64,000 bases of DNA from Paralichthys olivaceus (taxonomy: Eukaryota > Chordata > Actinopteri > Pleuronectiformes > Paralichthyidae), in the NCBI RefSeq assembly GCF_024713975.1, contig NC_091116.1:12120986-12184985 (forward strand). Direction: 5' to 3'. Both the position numbers and the translations under genes were made by a program. This document shows positions 40,701 through 52,431 of this stretch, in pieces. The notes beneath the pieces are model-generated. The model saw nothing but the letters and a program-made list of their open reading frames with translations, was not told the DNA's origin and made no database searches. Each line of letters opens with the position of its first letter. The first letter of the stretch is position 1.

Positions 40701-43555
40701 AGTATACGTGAGTGGTCATGTGTTGTGTGTCAAATATTCCTGTGTCATGAAAAGTTTATTACTTGATTTAATCGTGTGTGTGTGTGTGTCGTGTTTGCTG
40801 CTCAGGGCCGCAGACCACACTGTGGACCTTCCTGCAGTGTTGGCGTTTCCATCCTGGAAGACACACACTCGTCCCTCCGCGCTGCCTGTGTCGTCCTCTG
40901 CCAAGGAGCTGCTCACACACATCAACACTGCACTGCTCCATCCAATGGTAAATCACAATGTGTTTATATTTCTCTTTGTGTTGTCCAGATTGTTTTCTAT
41001 GGGAAATGCTAAAAAAAAAAAAAAGTGGCAGTTTTACTACAAAACCTGATTAGAAGTAATAACTTAAGTAATACCAGCAAAATTCTACATCCCAAGGTCT
41101 CTAAGCTCTGACTGTGAGCCAGTCTTCATTTATATCTCATGAAACGGCCTTAAACACACAGCGTGTGTGTTTCTTGGAAGTTTGTGAAAGCCAGGACAGA
41201 ATGGTTGACAGTGTGTCACAGATAACAAGCAACATATGTGGATTCAGTGTGAACAGGGATTCTCTGCAAGGTCAGAGAGATGCACCGTGTCCCAGTTTCA
41301 ATCGGTTCATGTAAATGAGGATGAAATGAAGTGATAAGGACAAATCTTAAATCTAGATGTTGCTCAACAACTAAAAACTATAAGAGTCCAACCCATGACA
41401 CGTTCTGCTTTTTGGTGGTGCTGTTGTCCTCATTTAATTTATCTTGGAGTGCAGCAGAGCCTCAACTACATAAAAGAAGAATTTTATTTTATGAATTGTG
41501 AAACTTATTCTTAATTATAACTTCATTGCACTGGACAAGACTGATCTTCTGATATTCCCCCTCTAACATGACACGCATCTTTAAATTATGACTCTTTTCT
41601 CCCCTCTCAAAATGATTTCTGTGTAGTCCATTAATAATTACTACTAGAATAGAATACTACAAAAATAATGAACCAGTCCTATTCCTCTCTCACGTTTGAA
41701 CACACATGACATTTTCCCATCATGCTTTGTGCTGACATTTAAAAGCAGGTTTAATGCCATTACAGCAAAATGTTGCATCTGCAGTAGACAGCAAAAAGCA
41801 CTGATGTGTAAATCTGTGGTCTGTGTTGATTTTGTTAAAGCACCTTTGCCCCTCAGTATTAAAAGGCACCTGTTTTCTATCCACCTTTATAAATGTCTTT
41901 TTCAAATCTCTTTGGACTCCAGCCTGAACTGACAGTGGAAAATCTGCCGTCCTTCTTCTCTCTGGGCAAAGCCCTCCTGCTCCTTTTTGTGGGAGAGGAG
42001 GAGGATGAGATCGGGCGGAGGCAGAACCAGGCGCTGGTGGAGGAGATGGGAAGAGTGGTGGAGCTGGGAGACGGGAGGATGGAGCGGTATCTCGCCTGCT
42101 GGATTCACCTGTGAGTGCGTCGGTCATTGTTTTCAATCGGTCCTTCAGCCAAATATTTAGAGCTTAAGAAATGACACTGGAATTTCTTCGTTGTGTGTCC
42201 CAGTGGCCGAACTCCGGCTGGCATGTCGGTCCTGGGGTCATACCTGGGCTCTATGCCCCCCCTGCCTGCTCTGGTCCTCACCCATTTACCCACTGGAGGG
42301 GAGATCTATCAGTACCCCCCCAACACCCCAGTAGTGGCCCCGTCTGTCCTGCAGTGGCTGCAGAGGATCGAGGATAAGACAGAGTCACCTGCAGGTAAGG
42401 GGGATATAATGTAAAGTAATAAAATAGAATAGAACGCCTTAGTGAAATAAGAGCTCCTGAAAAGAATATAAGATAATGGTAAAAGACACATATTGTTTAT
42501 CGTGGTGGCAGTGAATCATGGACTGTGATTTCAACATGACTGCTTGATAAACAATATGTCCGCTCGCATATTGCGGCATCTGTTGCACGTCTGTCCGTCC
42601 TGGGAGAGGGATCCCTCACAGGTTGCTCTCTGTGAGGTTTCTACATTTAGTTTTTTCCCCTGATTGATTTGATTGACTCTGTAATTGCTCCATAAAGTTG
42701 GTCATTTGCTTCACAGCTTGTACTTTTGCAATGAGACCATTTTAGCACATGCTGTTAAAATGCTTTTCTGCATCTGAATGTGTTTTCCAGCTGTTACATC
42801 GACGATGAGTAATTTACCTCTCACATTTACACCCGGTACGGTAATAAGTGAGCATGGAGGAGGTGATCCTCTACTGCAGCAGTGACGCTACTGTCTGCAG
42901 CCATTACCTTCTTACCATAGGCTGTTTATAAAGATGGATGACATGACTGCTGCCTGAAAGTGAAGCCAAATCATCTCTGTTGTGACTTGTTGGCTGGCTG
43001 CAGCACAGGCAGTAAATCCTACCTCGTCCACGTTGGCAGAAAAGGTGGAGTACTAGGTTATTTTTGTCATTTTACCTCTTTCCAGTCAGGTGCTATTTTC
43101 TCCGGTGAGTTTAGTTTTATTTTGTTATTTGAGACAACAAACAGAGTGAAATGTCATTGGTTGACAGCTGGTGCCTTATCAAAGATCGCTATGGAAAAGA
43201 CTCTGGATCCAAACAGGAAGGAGTCCAGTCTGTAGTCTGTCAATCTGTTTAAACGTTAAACAGGAAATGGACAGGCTCTTCCATCCTGTATGAATTTGTA
43301 CATAATCTCTTTCTTGGTGTCTCTGCAGGGATGCTGGGTGAAGACAATTGGCCTCCTGCTGTCAAGTTCTACGAGTTTCTAAAAATCATGGACACGCAGG
43401 AACCTGGCTCTTCCCGGCAGCAGGAGCCCAAAGAGGAGGAAGAGGAGAAAGAGGATGAGGAGAATATGGAAGGCGATTTGTCATCGGAGGAGACAGATTC
43501 CTCCTCCAGCTCTTCTGCTCCTGATGCTACGACGAACACTCACTCTGAACTGTAA
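35277..43555 (+). CDS. txndc16: thioredoxin domain-containing protein 16
   Basis: Nineteen coding exons: 35277-35430, 35569-35651, 35779-35852, 36020-36094, 36448-36569, 36768-36858, 36978-37146, 37338-37507, 37767-37827, 37936-38071, 38159-38305, 38396-38455, 38603-38807, 39426-39562, 40437-40521, 40806-40947, 41923-42110, 42204-42394 and 43329-43555. They sum to 2517 bases, 838 residues, with phases consistent at every junction; human TXNDC16 is about 825. Residues 1-20 look like a signal peptide. Successive thioredoxin-like folds follow; the clearest (about 379-516) reads VVLFYLKWDAVSMAF, VDCGEWTDLC and FPSVWVF. Where active thioredoxins have WCxxC, this one has WDAVS from Trp428, so no redox CxxC is present there, as in the human protein. 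An acidic run at about 358-377 and an acidic/serine-rich C-terminus (about 800-830) flank the later domains. The protein ends HSEL. TXNDC16 is a poorly understood secretory-pathway/exosome-associated protein and a meningioma autoantigen. Confidence 0.95.
37686..37762. repeat. (TG)n microsatellite abutting a txndc16 splice acceptor
   Basis: About 37 TG units run to within a few bases (TCTCAG) of the acceptor of coding exon 9 at 37767, taking the place of a normal polypyrimidine tract. A second, shorter TG tract follows the exon in the next intron (about 37890-37918). Confidence 0.95.
39600..39900. repeat. dispersed fish repeat, possibly a LINE tail
   Basis: This lies in the txndc16 intron after exon 14. 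The text CTCAGCTGGTAAATTATTCCAGAG, continuing through AAAAGCACGACAGCC, matches a very common teleost repeat. On the minus strand it can be read as AFVMQAPKLWNNLPAEIR, which resembles the C-terminal end of L2-type LINE proteins. Which description is right was not settled. Confidence 0.5.
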
Positions 43556-44854
43556 CAATTTTTTAATATAAAATGATTTTTCTATAATGCGTCTTTTATC
43601 GTCAGATTATTGAATGTAATTTCTTGGAATTCTATTCTCAGATTAGAAAAGATTTATCAGAAAACACATTAATGAATGACATGACTGTGAAGTTGTTATT
43701 ATATTTGTACATTTCTGTGTCCTAAGTATATATTTTTAAATCATTTTTAATGTCACTCAACACATCTAAAGTTACAGCTACAGCAGGACCCAAATGCAAT
43801 AAATGGATGAATTTAAAGGTTAGCAAACAAAATCCAGAAATCCAGGAACAGAATATCCAAAACCAAAAGTCAAGAATTAAACTTTGCAAAAAAAGACTGA
43901 GCCGAATATCAACATCTAATCATCAAAAAGTTGCACATAGTTTTTCAAAGGTTCATGATGGAGGCAGAATTGTGACATGAAGAAATTTTATCAGGCGTGT
44001 TAACCGTTAACAGAAGTGTTCAGTTTCATTTCCTGCAGTCGGGCTCCACCACATCACTGTGGCTTTGTTTCCAATTCACTGCGAATCCTTTTGCTTTTAG
44101 GGGATTGGCTGACTTTAATTTTTTTTTTTTATTTGCTCAAACTCACAGGAAGTGAAATGCTTTATCTGCTAAATTTATTTTTAACTTTGTATCTCAACTA
44201 AAGTCACTACTCATCTTCTTTTTTTTTTTTACTGTTAATAAACATTGTGTGTAAATTGCAGTGACTTCAGATGGTTCCCTGTGTCCTGGAAATGTCTTGG
44301 AAATGATCCTGACTTCTTTTCCCATCAGTGGCACGACTGTGTAACTCTCCCCATCGGTTGAGATACAGAAGAAAGGTCTTTGTTACCTTTGCCTGTGTTA
44401 ATTAGTTTGATGGATTCTTTGTTTCTGCCTCCTTGACTTGTTTTTAACGATATGCATCCTTCCGTGAATTTGTGTTCTATGGCTAATTTTTATTTTTTAT
44501 TTTTTCAGTTTAATGTGCAGCAATATTTGATGCTAGAACGACTTGTTTTATCACAACAACAGAAAATAATTATGTACAAACTTTCACAGAACATGGTTCA
44601 GCCCAATTAGCTGCAGTTGATTCTATTTCCTGCTGAAACAGGAAGTGACCTCCTTCTGGCGGGTAAAGGTTGGTGGAACACAAGGGCGTGTTCCTATGGA
44701 CGCCAGGTGAAGTAAGTTAAAATTATTTATTTAAATTAATGTCGCTGTTGTAACACTGTGCAACTGTGAAAGGAGAAACTCCGAGGACGAGCAGAAATGG
44801 TAGTTAGCATGACAGTTAGCTAGTTAGCTAGTTTTCAGGTGTTACACAGCTGCC
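43556..44854. other. txndc16 3' UTR and possible upstream region of next gene
   Basis: AATAAA signals occur at 43798-43803 and 44237-44242; the second, after a T-rich stretch, is a plausible txndc16 polyadenylation signal. Text near 43780-43900 (CAGGACCCAAATGCAATAAA and AATCCAGGAACAGAATATCC) resembles a common fish dispersed repeat, so the first AATAAA may belong to that. From about 44640 the sequence is less AT-rich and shows GTTAGCTAGTTAGCTAG before the candidate start codon at 44855. Confidence 0.5.
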
Positions 44855-44924
44855 ATGAAGAGGACGGATGTCAACATGGACACTTGTGTGAGAGGACCGA
44901 GAAGGGACTTGAACTTCAGACAAG
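44855..44924 (+). CDS. candidate first coding exon of an unrecognised gene
   Basis: An ATG in a good context (GCTGCCATGA) opens 23 codons, starting MKRTDVNMDTCVRGPR, and ends in a strong donor (CAAG/GTGAGT) in phase 1. A second ATG lies seven codons in. The surrounding composition is promoter-like. I do not recognise the protein. A phase-compatible exon follows at 57861. The exon call rests on splice and start signals only. Confidence 0.4.
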
Positions 44925-46154
44925 GTGAGTTAGTCTCTAAGCTGTTTGTCCACATGTCCCTCGCGTCTTGATTTAATGGAGGATACAGAGTTGTGTCCCC
45001 TCCCGAGGCCGTTGTGTTGTTTTTTTGTGTGTCTGCGTGTGCACGGCGGCTGAAGTGTGACACAGCCTCAACAATAACAAGACGCTGAAGTTGTAAACAC
45101 GCTGTTCACTCTCAAACACAACTTATTCACAACTTATTCACAGCAGGTGCCTTCATCAGTTGCCATTTTGCATTTCTCACTCTCTCCAGTCTCAGCTCGC
45201 GCTTGTTCTGCGGCGCTGCCACCTAGCGGCCCGGAGGCGCATTTAAACGACAACGCAACACCAGGAGACATCAGAGTTAATTTATCCTCTGAACGAACAG
45301 AAGGCCCCAGTCTGGCCTCTGAGGTTCAGAAAAAATATTACATTATCTAAAGCCGGATTAAAGCTAGATGGTTGGGTTTATTTGACTAAATATTTGATCC
45401 TAATCAAACAGAATAACGGACAGAAAGCAGTCCTGAAGTTGTAAACGCTTCCTGTCTGAGTGTGGATTTCTCCCTCATGAAGTCAGAGTTCAGTTTACAG
45501 CGTTTACCTCGATTATCATCAAAACTGCAGTGAGCGGAGTGGAAACACATGACTAAAAGTGCGCTGGCTTGGGAAAGTGAAAGGTCTGTTCACCGCTGCT
45601 TTTTAATGGTTTGCTCTCCTGCTCCGGCAGCTATTTCTGGCAAACTGGTTCCTGCCAGAGGAGCCGAGAATAGAGACAAACAATCTGGTGAGAGAGCTAT
45701 TGTAGCACAGGTCTACCCGATAACTGATGAAATGAGCAACTGTGTGCAGCTGAAGATGATTTGATTAAAGAGGACTTTTGTTCATTTCTCCTCTGCTTTT
45801 GTCTCCTAATGTCCGTGGTTCAGTTTCCTGGTTCAGTGTATGGCTTCACAGTGGGCTGCTGACCTCATCATTAAAAGATCTCACCCTGAGGGCAGAGTTT
45901 TGTTGTCAACAGTGAGACTTTTACCAGCTTCAGACGGAAGAGACAAAAGGCTGCGTCGGAACTGCACCACCATATTTTATCTTTATGCCTCAGTGTCGGC
46001 GACAGCCAGGGGCCGGAGGCATCAAGATTTTGTCTTGTCTGTCAGTCAGCTTGTCCCATTCTTTAGATCAAGATATCATAAGGGAATTTCTTGTTCTAAA
46101 GAATGGGAACGTTTCCTCGGACTCAAGAATTAACTGATTGGGATTGTGTGGCAG

Positions 46155-46493
46155 AGGTCAAAGGTCACAGTGACCTCATGTTCTTGTCAACGTGATGTAT
46201 CCGGACACCTGGGACAGACTTGGAGGTCAAAGTTCAAGGTCATTGCGATCTCAAATTGTGAGCATGTTGTCCTAAGAAATCCTCAAGAGAATCAGATTTA
46301 GCACAAATGTTCTCAGATAAACTGCTTAGATATTAGTGGCCAAAGGTCAAAGGTCAACAAAACAGTGACCACAATAAATATTTTGGGCCTCTTGAGCATG
46401 ATATCTCAAATCTGCCTCTAGGGAGTTTTTTGCCTGTTGGATTTAGAAATATTTTTTGATATATATTTCAGTGGTCAAAGGTCATGGTGATCT
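46155..46493 (+). promoter_or_regulatory. repeat with DR1 / ERE-type nuclear-receptor motifs
   Basis: AGGTCAAAGGTCA at 46155-46167 is a perfect DR1 element. It overlaps AGGTCACAGTGACCT at 46162-46176, a perfect palindromic oestrogen-response-type element. Related half-site clusters follow at 46224-46242, at 46344-46356 (another perfect DR1) and at 46472-46493. The whole stretch is a degenerate member of a fish dispersed repeat in which GGTCAAAGGTCA is the recurring word. Receptor binding is not shown. Confidence 0.5.
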
Positions 46494-49400
46494 CACTTTA
46501 TCGTGAATGCAATATGTCAGAAACACCTGGAGGAACTCAAACTGCTCTGGATAGCGGACACACTCAACCAGGGGCGGCAGTAATTCTTTTTCACCCTGAG
46601 CTCAACACGTGCATTTTATTTAAGATTCTTCAGGATTTGCTGGTGTCGTTTTTTATCTTTTCATCAAGTTCAGAGTCATACAAGCTCAAACATCTGCTGT
46701 GTCATTTCCGCTTGAACTGTTGCTTGAATCACACTCTGAAATAAAAACACCACATTGCAGCCTGATGTGTGTGTTCACATCAACCTGCAGAGACACACAT
46801 AAACTTAAAATAATTGTATTTGCTGCAGACTGACAGACTTGAATCATTGTGGGGATCATCCTGCATAGATCAGTGTAACAACCACACATCCCTGTGTTAC
46901 ATTTGAGTTATGACATTAGGCTACACACCATGTACACCAGTCACTTTCTGGGGCACATAACACACGTGCACAGCAGGACCGATGCCTCTGCAGACAGATT
47001 ATCTCATGTTTTGTTTACGCTGTAGGTGAAACCTCTGGAGGAGTCAATCATTTCTTAAAAAGACAGCTCGTCAAGTTTTGTTCACTCTTGTATTGCCTGG
47101 TTAATTGCCATTTATTATCCTGAATGAATCCAGGTTACATAACACAAACCACAAACCACAATTGCTGTTTTTATCTGTGCCGCAGAGTTACCGGAGTTAG
47201 AAACAAGCACAAGGGCGAGGCAGGGATGTGGACGAGGTATCTAGCTTGATCACCAGGACACAGTCACAGAAGCTCAGTGGTGTAATAACACACAGATACA
47301 CGAGTATAGGAATTCAAAAGCAAATATGTGATGATGGGGAGGCAGAAACACGGCAGCGCCATGAGGAAACTGTATTTGTTTTGGAGTTTCTCTGGCTTCA
47401 GTGCATCTTAAATATATTTTTTGGTTCTGCGCTGTAATCGAGGAAAACAACCAATAACATGCATGTCAGGACAGAATAACAAACTGGGTGCAACTTAACC
47501 GACATTGAATTGGGATTGGGTCCAGTCAGATTTCTCTCAGGTTGCACGGGTTCAGACAGAAAAATTGTGACCCGAGCTTCATTCAAGTACATTTTTTCTG
47601 TGTTGCACATTTTGCATTTCAGCATGCGGACCGGAGGATTGAACAACTGGCCTTTTACATTCATGGACAACACATTCCGGCCCTTACAAATTTGTGGGTT
47701 TTGTCTTTCCTGTCCCATTACTCATCTTATGTCTCCTCAGATTTTCCCCATGACCCCCAGGTTAGCAGTCTGGGCTCTGGCTAGAGTGTAACTGTGAGCG
47801 ATTAACCATTTAATCAGTATGTTTTATTTATAAGCTCCAGAGGTCACAGCTAATATTTGGCCAGCTGAAACACTGTGTTACCGTGACAACCACTCGATTT
47901 CCTGCTTCTCTACAATTACAGAGAATCTCATATACGACGTCATTCAGACCTGCTATTAAAATCCATTCGGAGACATCTGATTACAAGAGGACAATGCTAA
48001 GTGCAAATGCATCCTCGGCAACATTTAAAGAGCTTTCATAGTTTCTTATTTCCTAAAAGAATGTCTGTTATGTCTTTGTCAACCACAACACAAAGAAATC
48101 CCTTCCCTCCTCCAGCTCATGGTAGATTTACTATGCGACACCTTTTAGCACCTGGACTGGTTGACAAAAGGTGTGTGTGTGTGGACAAGTGAACAAAGAG
48201 TGTGTGTCATTGTCACTGAGGAAGATAAAGTCTCGCTGACAGCTTCTCTTCAACTCAGAGATTTTCCACTAGAAATGCAGCCAAACACAGAAAGGATGAG
48301 TTTTTCTTCTCTAGAGTTTTCAAATAAGCTGGGATTCATTCAGTGTTTTTTATTTCAACCTCTCATCACAAAATCAGCCAGACGTGCATGAAATTAGCAA
48401 CAAATGCACAGATTAAATCAGAAATTGAACTGAAAAAGAATGTGGGAGCTTTGGGAATTCTAGCTGAAAGAATTTAGATATGATTATGAGACCTGAGTTG
48501 GGTAAGTGTGTGTATAAAATGTGTATTTGTTATGTACCTTAACCGACCTCTCTCTTTGCAAAGTTAATATTAATCATTTTGTACTTGCTGTCTCTGATGG
48601 AAAATGTGTTTCCCCTTATTACGAGAAGTTGTGGTCAGTCTGATATTTCACTGGTAATGGTTGTCATCACATGGCCATGATGTCACACAGAGGGAGAGGA
48701 CGCCATGGGACACTAAACACATGACGTGTTGTGTTTTTCTATGTAACACAGCTCTGTCCTCTTTATTTACATCTGTTTCAGACCAAACCTTGACTGATGG
48801 ACGACTGACTTTTACTGAAGTTCCCATGAGTTCCACCTTTCATCTCATCCCTCTTTTACTGTTCTCATATATGTGACCGCTTCATTAAAGGGATGGTTTG
48901 GTTTAAAGTAGGGAGGGTTTTTTGGGGGGGAAAGGTGAGCTGATACTGCTGTAAAACTCTGCGATAAAGTCTCTAAAGTGGGAATGTAAACTTTTTAAAT
49001 TCTCCAAACATGGAGAAACAGTAAGGTTTGCTTCAGGAACAGAGACGTCTGACTTCACGTGTCTGCTGTTTCAGAGTCGGGCCAGCAGCCTCTGTCTGGT
49101 TTGATCCTCAGTGATGAGTTGGAAAGTTTGTGCCGCTGTGTCCCTGATCGCTGGCCTTCCTGTGGAGGGAAGCGGAGATCGATGCAAAACTCTAAAGACA
49201 AGAGATTTAGTTCTTCGTGACTGATGTTGTCCCAGCAGCTGCGTTATGTGATGGGGGACAGGCAGAGATCTATCCCATTTAAAGCTCTCCAAATTCAGCA
49301 TGAGTTTAAAAGTTTATTTTTATTGGAGGCTAATTGCAAAGCTTCGAGAGGAGGGAGAGTAAGAGCAGGGGTCAGCATTCCTTCTGGTCCTCGGAGACTC

Positions 49401-49705
49401 AGAAACGCACAGCAGACAGAACGCAGGCATCAGGAAGCTGCAGAAAGCACAGGCAGCCAGAGGTCAATTTACTGCTCACAGTATTCCAAACTGCTCGGTT
49501 TTTAATATAGTTCAAACGCATAGTTTGCAAAATTCACAATGCAGTTGTGTGATTTTAAAAGATGTTGGCATTTTTGGAGAGTGAAGTTATTATACATGAA
49601 ATATGTGGTTTGGCAGTGGAGTCAATGATTATAAATGGACTTGAAGCACAGATCACCCACCTGTTCTCTGGCAGTGCTAATGTGGGTCAACATTTTTCCT
49701 CCTAT

Positions 49706-49860
49706 AGACCAAGCTGTTCTCAGACATGACCTCCGGAGGATGTCCCCAGAGTTGTGTCCGGACTTTCTGCGGAGGTTTCCTTCCCCACATGAGCAACGCA
49801 GCAGGAGATTCTCCGGTAAGACTTTTCACAACAACACAGAAATCTCTGGAGCGTCCAGGT
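49706..49860. repeat. dispersed repeat copy B (CTCCGGAGGATGTCC family)
   Basis: This copy is about 90 bases alike to the one at 17855-17950, starting GCTGTTCTCAGACATGACC. It continues through AGCAACGCAGCAGGAGATTC and TTTTCACAACAACACAG to about 49860. It is probably a non-autonomous transposon fragment. The ends were not defined. Confidence 0.6.
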
Positions 49861-52381
49861 GAGTTTTAATTCTGAATGTGGAGATGTTTTTTGTTTACAG
49901 CACATCGACATTAGCTTCTGCTCTTATGTGTTGTGGTCTCTAGAGACTGAACCATCGCTGCAGTGACAACTGAGTGACCAAGAAAGCGTAAAAGTTTGGG
50001 TTCTTTCGTTGTGATAACAGATAAATTACTCCCAATCCAACTTTTCATGCGCTGTAATCACAAGAAATGCACCATCCAATAAAAATCTGATAAATGAAAC
50101 TGTAAAAAAGGGAATTTTGGCCATAAAACACACGAGGACCTTGCTGGCAGGAGATCTGTGGGCTGACAGTGGCTCACTAAGGGAATATTCTCCACCTGCC
50201 TTGACCAAACCATTTAGCATCACTCCTGTTTCAGCAGCTTACTCAGAGGAATGTGTCTTCAGTTGTTTTCCTCCGTGTTGAAGTCTATCGTCAGGGTGGC
50301 TGGTAAAAATCACAACCCTGTAAGTCTGATAGCCATCTGTTTATAACTTCTAAAGTGACTGTATGTCACTCAGATTTGTAAAGTGTACAATGAGATTTGC
50401 AGGTGTAAATTCATGCGTAGATCTGTGGATGTGTAGATGAATCTGCGTCCATAGATGTTGACGGCTGGAAAGGCCTTTTGCTTCAACAGCTGGAAATCCA
50501 GACAACTCAGATGGGCCTCTTAGTGTCGTGGCATATCTGCAAACTAGTGTGTGGGGCTTTGTCCGTTTCCATCGGTATCCAATGTTTAAAACAGAACCAT
50601 ACATGCCCAGCTTAAGTACCAGCTTTATAGAAAACATAAACAAAGTTATATCATGAATGGACTCCTGCTGTTTCTGGTACAGTGGGCGTACTCGCCTGTA
50701 ATCCTGAAGAATATTAATTCACCTCGTTAGTCTCTCAGAAATGGCTCTTATTAAAATCTTTGAACGCCATCCAAAATAACTTTTAAATGGCAGGATGATG
50801 AATTTATCCAAACACGTGTTGTGGGCTTAAAGGTAATGATGATAAATGCCGGACATCTGTTGACCTTCCACTGATATTTTATAGGGATTTCATTACTGAC
50901 AGTTTGAAGCGGTTAAAGCTCTGTGTTTGTGAGTGGGTGTGGGACTTTGTGTTACATTTTGTTCACTTCACTTTGACATCTTAGAAGCAGATTAGGTGTG
51001 TGAAGATTATATGTGTATACCTTCTGCAGACGTATGGAAAAAGTCATTTAAACAATCAGCAATGATGTCAAAGTGAGCTTTATGGTGAGAGATAAGAGTC
51101 TCGGATCGTCGTGTTTTTCTTAAAAAGCTTGACATTGTCACCTTAAGAACCACAGGAGACAGGAAGGAGAGACTGTGTGTGGGTGTGTTGAGTTCACTCA
51201 CATTTTTACTTAGAGCCAGTATATGAACCTGCAGCAGAGAAAACATCCTCCTCTTTGTGCCTCTCGCTGTCTCCACATGTACAACCTGATAAACATCCTC
51301 CTCTGTCTCTGCTTCGAAGGAATGTATTGCAGCGTTAATGTTCCTGATGAGAACGAGTGTGGGTGTGTGGGTGCGTTTGTGGGTGTGTGTGCGCGCCTGC
51401 CACCCCCGATAAGCCTCGACAGCACTCTTCAGTCAGAATCACATACAGTCTGTGTGGTAACGGGTGTGTTTATTAACGTCAGAGCTCTCACATCTCTTTT
51501 GTGTCTACATTCCTGTTTAACCTCACACACACACAGACACATATTCGAACGCTCTGTTGATACAGTGCTGTGTTTTAGCATGTCATGTGTTGGCCACTGG
51601 TATTCTGTGTGTGATCCAATCCTTTTTTCTTCTATAAACACCTATATACACATTTATTTGTTGAGCATCGCCTTGTATCCAAACCCACCTGAGTCCGGAG
51701 GAAACCTAACCACGGCCTTCCTATATGACAGGTTTATCTCTTACAGTTTTTATTTTTAACAACAGTCTTCTGCAGACACTTAGGGGAAAAAGCAACGTGT
51801 GCGTGTGAGTGCCAAGTTCCAGCTGACTGACGGACCCATTCACTGACTCAGCCATTGATGTATGGGGTGAGAGGTAGATCAATACCAAATTGTTGATCGA
51901 TGCAAATCCTTTACGGAACCTTGCATTCTAGTCCTGTATCCAAAGCCTCATTAATCTGATCTATAAAAGCTGAATCTAAAGTGTGAATGAAACATTGGGT
52001 TAATTCCAGGTGCAGAGACACATTCAGGACACATTTTAATACCGAATGTGAACAGACGAGACCTGGAGATGTTCAGTCGTGACCTCTCAGGAGGGATGTT
52101 AATACCACGTCTCACCAGGGCAGGACGTTAATAGTTCATGTGTGAGACTGCTCAGGTCATCTACTCACATGTTTCGTGTGATGTACTGTATTTATGAATG
52201 GAGGTGGACAGATCAGGTGACTTCTCTATTTCTCTGGCGTGTGTGCTATTCAAGATGGATGTGGGAATAAGGATCTATACGGTGGAAAAAGTCTGTGTGT
52301 GTGTGTGTTATTGATCAAGGAGGAGGTCATCTGATGTGTAGATGTATGGAGCCCTTTGCTTCAGCTTGTCCTTGAGAAATG

Positions 52382-52385
<4 letters not shown>

Positions 52386-52424
<39 letters not shown>
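52386..52424. repeat. (AT)n microsatellite
   Basis: An alternating AT tract of about 39 bases, followed by CACACA. It gives rise to meaningless Tyr-Ile open frames on the minus strand. Confidence 0.95.

Positions 52425-52431
<7 letters not shown>

Noticed and set aside
51223-51759. 178-codon open frame, Cys-rich
   Set aside because: Contains GTGTGG-type low-complexity text, has no splice context or recognisable motif, and the minus strand is similarly open.
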